Notes under the pieces: generated by a model
The model's input: the letters and a program-made list of their open reading frames with translations, nothing else
Databases searched by the model: none
Told to the model about the DNA's origin: nothing
Shown: in pieces, positions 35,561 to 43,957 of the stretch
Layout: every line of letters begins with the position of its first letter
Numbering within the stretch: position 1 is the first letter of the stretch
Made by a program: the position numbers and the translations under genes
NCBI GenBank assembly: GCA_964510065.1
Contig: CAZEAC010000008.1
Coordinates: 1 to 64,000 of the forward strand
DNA: 64,000 nt
Source of the DNA: CAZEAC01 sp964510065
GTDB taxonomy: Bacteria; Bdellovibrionota_C; UBA2361; CAIXSY01
Direction: 5' to 3'

Positions 35561-36661
35561 TTACTTTTCATGGGCGGTAGCGCCACTCTTAATCCATCCT
35601 TCACGCTGGAATACCGTAAGCGAGCTATCCAAGGACATCGCCGCGTCACTTTCGAGGAAGTTCTTCGTAAGCCAATTCTCATTATCGAGCATTACTTTAA
35701 TTTCCTGCTGGTTCAGCAGACGCGCATTGGCTGAGGTAAATTCTGAAAAAGGGACCGGCTCCAACTTTTTCGCCGCGTAATGCTTCTCTATCGCCTCTAT
35801 TCTTATGGACGGAAGGACAACAAAGAACTTGCCATGGACAAAACATCGCTCCTGTTCATCATTGGTAATAAGCACCTCATGAACCTTCTCACCGGGCCGT
35901 TTTCCGATGAGGATCTCTCGCGTATCTTTATTGCCAAGCTCGCGACGCATTACTGCCGCAAGTTCTTTAATTTTGAAGGCCGACATATTAATGACGAATA
36001 TCTCGCCTCCCACGGCCAGCATCGAAGCTTCAGTTATCTGCGCAATGACCTCATTAAGGTTCATAAAAAAACGGGTCATACCCTCGTCAGTGATGGTCAG
36101 GGAATTTTCACCCAATATCTGTCTACGGAAAAGCGGCACGACACTTCCCGTCGTGCCCAATACGTTGCCCGCTCGAATGCAGAAGAACGCAGTGTCGCTT
36201 GAAAGCGCATTCGCTGAAACAATTAGCTTCTCGCCGACTGACTTTGTCGTACCATAGAGATTAAGCGGGCTCGCCGCTTTGTCACTTGAGATATCAATGA
36301 CCTTCTTAACGCCGTGTGCCAGCGCTGCGTCAATCACATTTTGAGTGCCCGTGATATTTGTACGGACAGCCTCATATGGATTTTCCTCGCATACAGGAAC
36401 GTGCTTAAGCGCGGCCAGATGAAAAATCACATCAACATTCTTTGCCGCATTGTGGACGCGCTCGTAGTCACGGACATCGCCAATTATGAATCGAAGTCTC
36501 GGTTCATTGTTAAATCGACGACGCATTTTTACCTGCGCAAACTCACCTCGAGAAAATATCCGCACTTCGCGCGGAGTGTATTTTGTCAGCAGATAGCGAG
36601 AGAGCTCGGTGCCCCAAGACCCCGTACCGCCAGTTATTAGAATTGTTTGACCGTCAAACAT
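35561..36661 (-). CDS. UDP-GlcNAc 4,6-dehydratase (CapE/FnlA/WbvB-like)
   Basis: A 366-residue extended SDR that starts 6-deoxy-amino-sugar synthesis by forming UDP-4-keto-6-deoxy-HexNAc; related CapE/FnlA members also epimerise C5. GGTGSWG at 11-17 binds NADP, HLAALKHVPVCEENP at about 81-95, SSDKAASP at 125-132 and LYGTTK (Tyr136, Lys140) form the active site. TRFFMNLNEV and the C-terminal RPGEKVHEVLI match this family. It is the first gene of a six-step operon ending at 31387 and is divergent from the methyltransferase at 36801; the 139-bp gap presumably holds both promoters. Confidence 0.92.
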   Translation of the reverse strand: MFDGQTILITGGTGSWGTELSRYLLTKYTPREVRIFSRGEFAQVKMRRRFNNEPRLRFIIGDVRDYERVHNAAKNVDVIFHLAALKHVPVCEENPYEAVRTNITGTQNVIDAALAHGVKKVIDISSDKAASPLNLYGTTKSVGEKLIVSANALSSDTAFFCIRAGNVLGTTGSVVPLFRRQILGENSLTITDEGMTRFFMNLNEVIAQITEASMLAVGGEIFVINMSAFKIKELAAVMRRELGNKDTREILIGKRPGEKVHEVLITNDEQERCFVHGKFFVVLPSIRIEAIEKHYAAKKLEPVPFSEFTSANARLLNQQEIKVMLDNENWLTKNFLESDAAMSLDSSLTVFQREGWIKSGATAHEK

Positions 36662-36800
36662 AGCCTTTTATAGTCGTAATCCCCTTTCGAATTCAATCAG
36701 CAACTACACTATCCAAAGTAATCTAATCGCGATACTACAATGTTTAAAAGTAAGGATTGCGAGTGTTTACAACATCTCCAGCTCGACTATATACTTTGCG

Positions 36801-37871
36801 GTGCCTTTCACTGAAACATATAAAATACTCGGTACTGGCCTACTATTTCGCGGGGACACTTGTTTCTTGATAGTTAAAAATTTGCGCACAAAAGTATCTC
36901 GCTGGATTGCACGTGCCCTTACAAATCCAATCACCGCACCGTTCTTGCTTTGGCCAAGTGCCTTCATCATGCGCCAGATAGCCATCTCCGGCAAAGGCAG
37001 CAATCTCTGTTTACGCTTGGGATTTTTACCTGTTCCAGTTCATTTTTACAGCCCGATTCCCGATCTCGAAGACCTCAACACGCGCCAAGTTTGGTCAAAA
37101 AAAAGTAGCTTGAGTGGAATTCAGTTTAACGCAAATCAACAGCTCGAATTCCTTAGGGAGCTTGGCACAAGATTCGGCAATGAGTGCAATTGGCCTGATA
37201 CGGAGCAGTCCGGCCATCCCGAGCTATTTTTTACGCAGAATCAATCCTTTAGCTTTGGTTGCGCGGCGTCCACCTATTGTATGATTCGCCACGCGAAACC
37301 AAGGCGGGTCATTGAAATCGGTTCAGGCATGTCGACCCGCGTGATTGCCCAAGCTCTTGCGGCCAATGCACTAGAGAGCAAATCGGAATCTCCGCGCCAA
37401 TATGCGATCGATCCATATCCGAGCAGAGCCGTACAAAAAATTCTCGACCCGGAGCACCTGATGATCCAAACAGTTGAACGTATCGATTTGGATTTCTTCA
37501 GCCATCTTGAAAAAAATGATATTCTTTTTATTGATTCAAGTCATTCGGTAAGAATTGGAAGCGATGTCAACTTTCTTCTGTTGGATGTCATTCCATGCCT
37601 TAAAGACGGTGTCATTGTACACTTTCACGATATCTCACTTCCTTATGATTACGCGAAGGTGTACGCGACTTCCGAAACATTTCGACAATTCTGGACTGAA
37701 CAGTATCTTCTTCAGGCATTTCTCTGTCATAACAAGGATTTCGAAGTGCTCCTCGCGATGAATTGGATTATGGAGGAACATAAAGACAATTTTACCCAAA
37801 GCTTCTTGCATTACGACGCCTCTCGACATCCTCATAATAGCGGGAGCTTTTGGATTAGGCGCGTTCGATAG
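36801..37871 (+). CDS. Class I SAM-dependent methyltransferase (Methyltransf_24-like)
   Basis: A 356-residue cytoplasmic protein. The methyltransferase domain spans about residues 160-320: RRVIEIGSGMSTRVIAQAL (SAM-binding motif I), FIDSSHSVRIGSDVNFLLLDVIPCLKDGVIVHFHDI (motif with the D/H metal-like residues of cation-dependent or Methyltransf_24 enzymes). The N-terminal 150 residues are not recognised. The GTG start at 36801 is uncertain. The following TylF-like gene begins 52 bases after its stop. Likely methylates a sugar of the glycan. Confidence 0.78.
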   Translation: MPFTETYKILGTGLLFRGDTCFLIVKNLRTKVSRWIARALTNPITAPFLLWPSAFIMRQIAISGKGSNLCLRLGFLPVPVHFYSPIPDLEDLNTRQVWSKKSSLSGIQFNANQQLEFLRELGTRFGNECNWPDTEQSGHPELFFTQNQSFSFGCAASTYCMIRHAKPRRVIEIGSGMSTRVIAQALAANALESKSESPRQYAIDPYPSRAVQKILDPEHLMIQTVERIDLDFFSHLEKNDILFIDSSHSVRIGSDVNFLLLDVIPCLKDGVIVHFHDISLPYDYAKVYATSETFRQFWTEQYLLQAFLCHNKDFEVLLAMNWIMEEHKDNFTQSFLHYDASRHPHNSGSFWIRRVR

Positions 37872-37923
37872 CCAACATCCATTGCTGCTGAAGAGGCAAG
37901 CTTGACAGCCGGCAGTAGAGAAG

Positions 37924-38706
37924 GTGATTGTTGGTCTAAATTTCGAGTTGAATGCGATGCGATGCGTAAAAAGTTTCATACGGAGATTGAGCGGACTGTC
38001 CGCGGGCTGTACAGCATCACCCTACCCCGTCGATCTCGACTCCGAGTTTTTGAGCCTCTACGCTCGCTGCAAAGAATTCACCATGACTTCCGTTGACGCG
38101 ATGTATCAGCTTCATCAGTCAATAAAATATATCATTACAAACGAGATTCCCGGTGATTTCGTCGAATGTGGTGTATGGCGCGGCGGAAGTGTCATGAACA
38201 TTGCGCTTACATTGTCGGCGCTCAACGTACGCGATAGAAAGATTTGGCTGTATGATACATTTAGCGGAATGTCGCAACCCGAACATCGCGACATCGGAGT
38301 CTTTGGTGAAGACGCCGTACGCGATCACGCGCGTGCTCAAGTTCAAACTCACAATCAGTGGTGCTACGCGAGCTTAGAAGATGTACAGGCTAATGTGGCG
38401 CGCACTGAATATCCTCCCGAGCAGATTATGTTCATCAAAGGAAAAGTCGAGGATACTATTCCTAAGTCCGGCGTACCTTCGTCGATTGCCTTATTGCGAC
38501 TGGATACCGATTGGTATCAATCAACTTTCCACGAATTGCACCAGCTTTATCCGCTTATTTCGAAGCACGGTGTATTGATTATAGACGACTATGGGCATTG
38601 GCAAGGGGCGCGCGATGCGGTTGACGATTTCCTCAAGACATTGCCCGTACGACCGTTACTTCATCGAATCAATTACTCGGTCAGAAGTACGGTGAAGCCA
38701 AGTTAG
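37924..38706 (+). CDS. TylF/MycF family sugar O-methyltransferase
   Basis: A 260-residue metal-dependent O-methyltransferase of the macrocin type. IPGDFVECGVWRGGSVMNIAL is motif I; IWLYDTFSGMSQPEHRD and RLDTDWYQSTFHELHQLYPLI carry the metal-binding Asp residues; IIDDYGHWQGARDAVDDF is the conserved DDY(G)xW segment. Family members methylate sugar hydroxyls. The first 45 residues look non-homologous, so the true start may be later (for example ATG at 37957). Convergent with the methyltransferase at 38718. Confidence 0.9.
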   Translation: MIVGLNFELNAMRCVKSFIRRLSGLSAGCTASPYPVDLDSEFLSLYARCKEFTMTSVDAMYQLHQSIKYIITNEIPGDFVECGVWRGGSVMNIALTLSALNVRDRKIWLYDTFSGMSQPEHRDIGVFGEDAVRDHARAQVQTHNQWCYASLEDVQANVARTEYPPEQIMFIKGKVEDTIPKSGVPSSIALLRLDTDWYQSTFHELHQLYPLISKHGVLIIDDYGHWQGARDAVDDFLKTLPVRPLLHRINYSVRSTVKPS

Positions 38707-38717
38707 CAAGCACCGAG

Positions 38718-39464
38718 TCAATTGCTCCCACGTTGAGCTACTACTATAAATTCCGGAATGGCAGTAACCGGCTGCGTAGGATCCTTAAGAGATGGAGTCA
38801 TATAATCTATTAGTTCCCCGACACTGTTGAGCAAAAAAGTTGTCGCCCCCCGAAACAATCGTCGAATGCGCGATTGACTTAAGCCGCGATACGCATAGTG
38901 CGCCAACAGGAAAAATACACCTGAAACTGTCCCTCGTGTCGGAAAAATTTTAATTTCGATGAAGTTTGCGGAGCGGCTAAATTGTAACGGCAACCCGGTC
39001 TGCGTCCAGCGCCAATGATCGTGCGGACTCGGATGCCATGGAAAACACCCATGGGTCGAAAGAATTACTCGCCCTCCTGGACGCAATACTCTATATAGTT
39101 CCTTGAGCACCATATCAGGATTATGAACGTGCTCGAGCACCGAAAAACAGATCACCAAGTCTTGAGATTTATCACGAATCGCGAGCGCTTCCGCGGTACA
39201 CACTACGTCCGTATTCATTCCAGGCGCGCAAATCTCGGTTCCGATGTACCTGCGAGCAAACTTCGCGAGTATCGGATAGAATGGTTTTGAGCCACAGCCG
39301 ACGTCCAAGACGTCCAATAAGTTCGACCTATCCGTAATTTCATTTTGCAAAAGGACGCGAAGCGTTCGCACGAAGGCACTCGAACCCAAATAATCGGGGT
39401 GAGTTCGCGAGGGAGCTCGTCGTTCTCTCAATGGCCATGTTACGTCAAGCGCTTCGTCATTCAT
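38718..39464 (-). CDS. SAM-dependent methyltransferase (Methyltransf_11) in exporter operon
   Basis: A 248-residue class I methyltransferase. LLDVLDVGCGSKPFYPILAK is the SAM-binding motif I, CFSVLEHVHNPDMVLKELYRVLRPGGRVILSTHG is the classic motif II-III block. Its ATG overlaps the stop of the ABC ATPase gene (ATGA), so it is coupled to the exporter. A methyltransferase in an ABC O-antigen exporter operon may cap the chain end, as WbdD-type enzymes do, though the coiled coil and kinase domain of WbdD are missing. Confidence 0.85.
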   Translation of the reverse strand: MNDEALDVTWPLRERRAPSRTHPDYLGSSAFVRTLRVLLQNEITDRSNLLDVLDVGCGSKPFYPILAKFARRYIGTEICAPGMNTDVVCTAEALAIRDKSQDLVICFSVLEHVHNPDMVLKELYRVLRPGGRVILSTHGCFPWHPSPHDHWRWTQTGLPLQFSRSANFIEIKIFPTRGTVSGVFFLLAHYAYRGLSQSRIRRLFRGATTFLLNSVGELIDYMTPSLKDPTQPVTAIPEFIVVAQRGSN

Positions 39465-40702
39465 GCAGTTCTAAAATCAAACTCACACCGATATACACCC
39501 GGATAATCCACATCGTCGCGCACATCAACTGCTTCGGCGGCACATTGCAGGGTCATCGCCTCTTCAATAAAATCGAGAATCTCACTTCGGTCGATACCAA
39601 GATAGAATTGAAGTCTGTATAATGAGGGTCTCAAAAGCAGTTTACGCAGACAGATTACATAAGTTCGCGTTTCACCGGCCTTTAGAGACACGGTAACGCC
39701 CCGCATTCCTGAATTGGCGTCGACTACTCGATTCCAAAAAGCATCGTAAAGCACCAGCGATACGTTAACGTTATCTACATTTTCACGCGCGCGCACCTGA
39801 AACGAAACTTCAAGCGAATCGCCGGAACGAAACAACTTCGCATTTCCGTCACCGGCTATTCGCAAAGTAGCTTCTTCAAAATACACGCGACCGCTACCGA
39901 TTCGTTTTGCCGCGGAAAGATCTTTGTGCCAGGTTGTTTCGCTTAGTGAGGAAGAAAGATAATACTGAATCGCATATTCTATACTATCGTCACACACCAC
40001 CGCCCCTTGCTGCAAGACGATTCCACGCGTGCACAGCGATCGCAGCACTCCCAAATTATGGCTTACAAAAATGACCGTTCGACCACCGTGCGCCAGATCA
40101 TTCATGTGCCTTAAACACTTCCGTTGAAACTCCGCGTCACCAACCGCGAGCACCTCATCGACAAATATGATCTCAGCTTGTAAGTGCGCGGCAACGGCGA
40201 ACGCAAGGCGCACGTACATTCCCGAGGAGTAATGCTTCACCGGAGTATCGATAAAATTGGAAATCCCCGAAAATTCAACAATTTGATCAAACTGCTGAAT
40301 AATTTCATGCCGTTTCATTCCGAGAATAGTTCCACTTAGATATATATTTTCTTTTCCCGTAAGCTCAGGATGAAATCCGGTGCCGACTTCCAACAGGCTC
40401 GCGCAGCGTCCACGCATAATTGCACGACCGGCGGTGGGTTCGGTAATTCGTGACAGTACCTTGAGCAGCGTGCTTTTTCCCGCTCCGTTTGATCCGACCA
40501 AACCGACTATTTCTCCGGGAAAAATTTCAAAGGAAACATCCTTCAGTGCGTCTATCGTTGCCCGAGGCGCCGCCTGTTCAACTCGGCTCCCTCCCGCCGT
40601 CACCACCCGCACCAATGAATCTCGCAAAGTACGATAGCGATTATCGTCTATGACATGGCGATACGATTTACAGATATTTTCAACGGAAATGACCGACTCC
40701 AC
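39461..40702 (-). CDS. wzt: Wzt-type ABC transporter ATPase with C-terminal glycan-binding domain
   Basis: ATPase of the ABC exporter for undecaprenyl-linked polysaccharide, 413 residues. Walker A GSNGAGKST (70-78), signature YSSGM (158-162), Walker B IIFVDEV (178-184) with Glu183. Residues 1-240 are the ATPase; the rest (about 260-413) form a beta-rich domain (SGRVYFEEATLRIAGD, SFQVRARENVDNVNVSLVLYDAFWNRV) matching the Wzt C-terminal domain that reads a chain-terminal modification. GTG start with AAAGGAA ahead. Downstream of wzm by 45 bases; its stop overlaps the methyltransferase start. Confidence 0.93.
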   Translation of the reverse strand: MESVISVENICKSYRHVIDDNRYRTLRDSLVRVVTAGGSRVEQAAPRATIDALKDVSFEIFPGEIVGLVGSNGAGKSTLLKVLSRITEPTAGRAIMRGRCASLLEVGTGFHPELTGKENIYLSGTILGMKRHEIIQQFDQIVEFSGISNFIDTPVKHYSSGMYVRLAFAVAAHLQAEIIFVDEVLAVGDAEFQRKCLRHMNDLAHGGRTVIFVSHNLGVLRSLCTRGIVLQQGAVVCDDSIEYAIQYYLSSSLSETTWHKDLSAAKRIGSGRVYFEEATLRIAGDGNAKLFRSGDSLEVSFQVRARENVDNVNVSLVLYDAFWNRVVDANSGMRGVTVSLKAGETRTYVICLRKLLLRPSLYRLQFYLGIDRSEILDFIEEAMTLQCAAEAVDVRDDVDYPGVYRCEFDFRTA

Positions 40703-40747
40703 GCGTTCTCAGTTCCTTTGTTTATTCCTTTTTATGCACCGTATTCG

Positions 40748-41569
40748 CTATGCCAAATCTGCCAAGTGTCTCTCGTTCTGACGAAAATAAGCAATTCCCG
40801 CCACGCACAGTAGTAGCGAACTCACTCCTGATAGTCCCATCGCAAGGCACGAAGGTTGAGGCATTCCTAAAAGGACCCAACGAGAACTTTCAATGATGGT
40901 CACTAGCGGATTAAGCGCTAAGTAACGTTGAAAGAATCCTGGAAAGAGCGAGCTTGCGTAAAACACAGGCGAGGCAAATAATCCAATTTGTAAAAAAAAC
41001 GGCACTATATGGCGAATGTCTCTATATTGAGCGCTCAATCCCGCGACAAAAGTCGAAATACCGACAGTAGTGAGGAACAACGCACACAACACCAACACAA
41101 TAAAGAGCGATCCAACATTAAAGGCAATTCCATAAGACCACGCCATCGCCATAAATAGGACGAATAAAAGTATAAAATCCACGGAACTCGCCAAAATAGC
41201 CGCGAGCGGAATTAGAAGCCGCGGAAAATAAACCTTGGTCATTATTGGCGCATCCGTCACGACTGACTGCATTGCGCCCTGTACCGATGCGGCAAAAAAA
41301 TTCCAGACGATCAACCCAAGCAGCGCAAAGATCGGATACGGCACATTATCTATCCGAAAAGCATCCACTCTACTGAAGGCTGCATTAAGTATGAGAATCA
41401 TCAGCAGCGGCTGTACCACGACCCAAGCAATTCCGATAACAGTTTGACGATAGCGAACTTTAAGGTACCGTAAAGTAAGCAGCCATAGAAGATCGCGGAA
41501 TTCAAAGAGTTCTCTCAGCCTGAGTGCTTGCCAGCCATTTTTTTTTTCAATAACGATCGGTGTAATCAT
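40748..41569 (-). CDS. wzm: Wzm-type ABC transporter permease
   Basis: A 273-residue, six-span permease of the ABC-2 type. Conserved features: LLWLLTLRYLKVRYRQTVIGIAWVVVQPLLMILI in the first cytoplasmic/membrane part, YPIFALLGLIVWNFF, and AQYRDIRHIVPFFLQIGLFASPVFYASSLFPG. It exports the polysaccharide or its lipid-linked chain together with Wzt. Its start overlaps the SGNH gene's stop by 4 bases (ATGA). Confidence 0.93.
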   Translation of the reverse strand: MITPIVIEKKNGWQALRLRELFEFRDLLWLLTLRYLKVRYRQTVIGIAWVVVQPLLMILILNAAFSRVDAFRIDNVPYPIFALLGLIVWNFFAASVQGAMQSVVTDAPIMTKVYFPRLLIPLAAILASSVDFILLFVLFMAMAWSYGIAFNVGSLFIVLVLCALFLTTVGISTFVAGLSAQYRDIRHIVPFFLQIGLFASPVFYASSLFPGFFQRYLALNPLVTIIESSRWVLLGMPQPSCLAMGLSGVSSLLLCVAGIAYFRQNERHLADLA

Positions 41570-42663
41570 CGAGCACTTTGCGTTAGAACGTTTGCCACGA
41601 GTAACAAGTTATACACGGCGTCACTCATTTTATTACTTCCCCGCTCATTAAAATGACAATTATCCTGGAAGTCGTCCACATTAAATAGCGCCGGATCACT
41701 AAGTGTGGAACCGAAAACAAGACCGCGTTCTTCGGCAATATCTTGATTAATTCGATTGTGCTCAACAACGCCCTTCAAGAACTTCCGATCCGTCTCATCA
41801 CGGGGGTTAAAGACTTGAGGAAGTAGCACCACTCGATGTCCTTGTTTCGTTAGAAGATCAACCAATAACCGCAAATATTCCGAGTATTCGTGCGCGGAAT
41901 TGTGCTTTAACGCAGCCTCCCAGTTTTCTACTTTGCCCCATCCCCGCGAGGTAAGTGAATCGATACCACGTAAAGAATAGGGAGCGATATATCGTCTAAA
42001 ATAGTAGTAATGGTACGCTCGAGAATAACTATACCAAGCTCTGCCGAAAGGTGGTGCAATTTCCTGATCAACCCAAGGAATGCGCCAATTTCCATAATCG
42101 CTCGTTATCGTGCCTGTAAGCCGAGGAAGAATATCATTTATTCCGGTATACAGAATCACAAGATCGGGCGCGAGACGGCTCAGCATCGTGACATAGTGAA
42201 TTGTATTTTCAGCCACCGTATAGCCGCCGACCCCGCCATTGATCACTTCTGCCTGGGGATTGCCAAGCGCTCTTACACGGGTCTCAAGCTGATATACCCA
42301 AGTGTCTTCTTCGCGCGCAATGCCCTCACCGAACGTCGTACTTCCGCCCAGTGCCAGTATTCGCAATGCGGGGCGCGATTCATGAATTGGCTCCTTACGT
42401 CGAATGTAATATTCCCCATTAAACTGCACCGCACCACGATACTGGCTGCTTGGATTGAGGACGTAAGGAAGAAAATGGTGGCGTTTAAAATAAGCTCGAT
42501 CACCCGGCGGATAACTATGTTCAGGCCCAATCGCCGCAAGGTACGCCTCGCGAAGCGAAGAATTAATCTTCCCGAGTTCGTAACGAAGTAACAGCCACGA
42601 TGAGCCCTCAAGGAGAGTAAAACCTAAGAGTATCGACAATAGAAGCCTTAGCATCGCCACCAA
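41566..42663 (-). CDS. SGNH/GDSL hydrolase-like protein (2) of exporter operon
   Basis: A 365-residue protein with an N-terminal hydrophobic signal anchor (residues 4-20) and a periplasmic SGNH domain: LALGGSTTFGEGI (block I, Ser), INGGVGGYTVAENTI (block II, Gly), ILYTGINDILPR (block III, Asn), and FQDNCHFNERGSN (block V, Asp-x-x-His). Probably deacylates or acylates sugars at the periplasmic face. The start is TTG at 42663, GTG two codons later, or ATG at codon 4; TAGGA precedes them. First gene of the SGNH-wzm-wzt-methyltransferase operon. Confidence 0.85.
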   Translation of the reverse strand: MVAMLRLLLSILLGFTLLEGSSWLLLRYELGKINSSLREAYLAAIGPEHSYPPGDRAYFKRHHFLPYVLNPSSQYRGAVQFNGEYYIRRKEPIHESRPALRILALGGSTTFGEGIAREEDTWVYQLETRVRALGNPQAEVINGGVGGYTVAENTIHYVTMLSRLAPDLVILYTGINDILPRLTGTITSDYGNWRIPWVDQEIAPPFGRAWYSYSRAYHYYYFRRYIAPYSLRGIDSLTSRGWGKVENWEAALKHNSAHEYSEYLRLLVDLLTKQGHRVVLLPQVFNPRDETDRKFLKGVVEHNRINQDIAEERGLVFGSTLSDPALFNVDDFQDNCHFNERGSNKMSDAVYNLLLVANVLTQSAR

Positions 42664-42737
42664 TTCCTAGCATTATTCCTCGCGGGAATATTCGAGTCGA
42701 CGGTCTCCATGTATGGTCGCAATAACAAGCTCGCAAA

Positions 42738-42845
42738 GTGCTTATAATCGGCATTTATACACCAGTACTATTCTCACTCGATAGTGACCGAAACGGATTC
42801 AATCGCCAAATTCATACCGTTGAACTAATCCGACATTTATTGTAA
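42738..42845 (+). pseudogene. Possible GT4 N-terminal remnant
   Basis: The 257-bp gap between divergent operons includes a frame that reads KVLIIGIYTPVLFSL, then a loop ending QIHTVELIRHLL, then TAA at 42843-42845. An in-frame TAA also lies upstream. The strand-loop-helix pattern with ...H..EL.R.L matches the first 35 residues of GT4 glycosyltransferases, but nothing follows, so it is probably a decayed leftover. The low length means chance resemblance cannot be ruled out. Confidence 0.3.
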
Positions 42846-42920
42846 AGATTACAGCTACATGTGCAGTCTGTGCGTCGCACCTTCACCATAACCCGATCAC
42901 ACTACCCACAAAGTTAAAAG

Positions 42921-43904
42921 ATGTTTGTACCAGAATTCCTCCGTGCTCCAATTAATAACGGTCTCCTTATTCCGAAATATGCCTCGAACGGCAGTTTGCT
43001 GGAACTACGAACGCAGGAAGGCTCGCAAGTGCCGATTAAGAACGGCGTGCCCCGCTTCGTTGATAGTGAGTATTACTGCGGCTCGTTTGGATTGCAGTGG
43101 GTGCGCTATCCGACAATACAATCCGACTCCTACACCGGCACGACAATATTCAAAGATCGATTGCAGCGCTGTCTTGGAATGCCTTTAGAATCTCTGCGAG
43201 GAAAACTTGTTCTTGAGACCGGCTGCGGTTCTGGAAATTTCACCGAGATTCTTCTCGCACACGGCGCCAAGGTTTTTGCATGTGATCTCTCTCAAGCAAT
43301 CGACGCGAATTACCGTCGATTTAATTCTCATCCCTCCTATTTTGCGTGCCAAGCCGACCTGCTTAAGGTACCAGTGGCGGAAAAGAGCTTCGATATTGTG
43401 CTATGCATGGGCGTCGTTCAATCGACGCCCTCGCCCGAGGCAACTATTAAACGTCTCTGCCAATACGTAAAACCCGGGGGGCTGGTGATCTTTGATCATT
43501 ATTCGGATGGTTATCCACTCACCATTACACGTCGCATTTGGCGCAACCTCCTTTTGAGCTTTTCCCCGCCAGTACGGCTCGCTATGGTGCGAATCGGCTG
43601 TGCAATCTTGTGGCCGATTCATAAGCTCCTATGGGATATTCGCACGCTCCCCAGGTGCTACAAACTTCGTCAACTGTTATTAAAGATTTCGCCGCTCGTT
43701 GATCTGTTCGATGCTTATCCACAGCTGCGCCTTGATGATCTGAGGATATGGTCCATGCTCATTACACATGACATGGTTACTGACGAGCTGCTGCAACTGC
43801 GTACAAAGGAGCAGATCTGCACCTGTCTGCAAAGTTGTGGGGTCGAGATTCAATACGCCGAGTACGCCGGAAACGGTGTGGAGATCCGGGCAAGAAAAAT
43901 ATAA
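42921..43904 (+). CDS. SAM-dependent methyltransferase with Trm112-like N-terminus
   Basis: A 327-residue protein. The N-terminal 60 residues (LRAPINNGLLIPKY, then VPIKNGVPRFVDSEYY) follow the pattern of the Trm112-like/zinc-less start of many sugar-locus methyltransferases. Motif I LVLETGCGSGNFTEIL, then VLCMGVVQSTPSPEATIKRLCQYVKPGGLVIFDHY. A C-terminal hydrophobic stretch may lie at the membrane. It is likely a glycan O- or N-methyltransferase. The gene is divergent from the exporter operon and 53 bases ahead of a GT4. Confidence 0.85.
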   Translation: MFVPEFLRAPINNGLLIPKYASNGSLLELRTQEGSQVPIKNGVPRFVDSEYYCGSFGLQWVRYPTIQSDSYTGTTIFKDRLQRCLGMPLESLRGKLVLETGCGSGNFTEILLAHGAKVFACDLSQAIDANYRRFNSHPSYFACQADLLKVPVAEKSFDIVLCMGVVQSTPSPEATIKRLCQYVKPGGLVIFDHYSDGYPLTITRRIWRNLLLSFSPPVRLAMVRIGCAILWPIHKLLWDIRTLPRCYKLRQLLLKISPLVDLFDAYPQLRLDDLRIWSMLITHDMVTDELLQLRTKEQICTCLQSCGVEIQYAEYAGNGVEIRARKI

Positions 43905-43957
43905 AATGCACCTCGCGGTACGGAGTGTCTGCGCATTTAAACACAGCACTAAATCGA

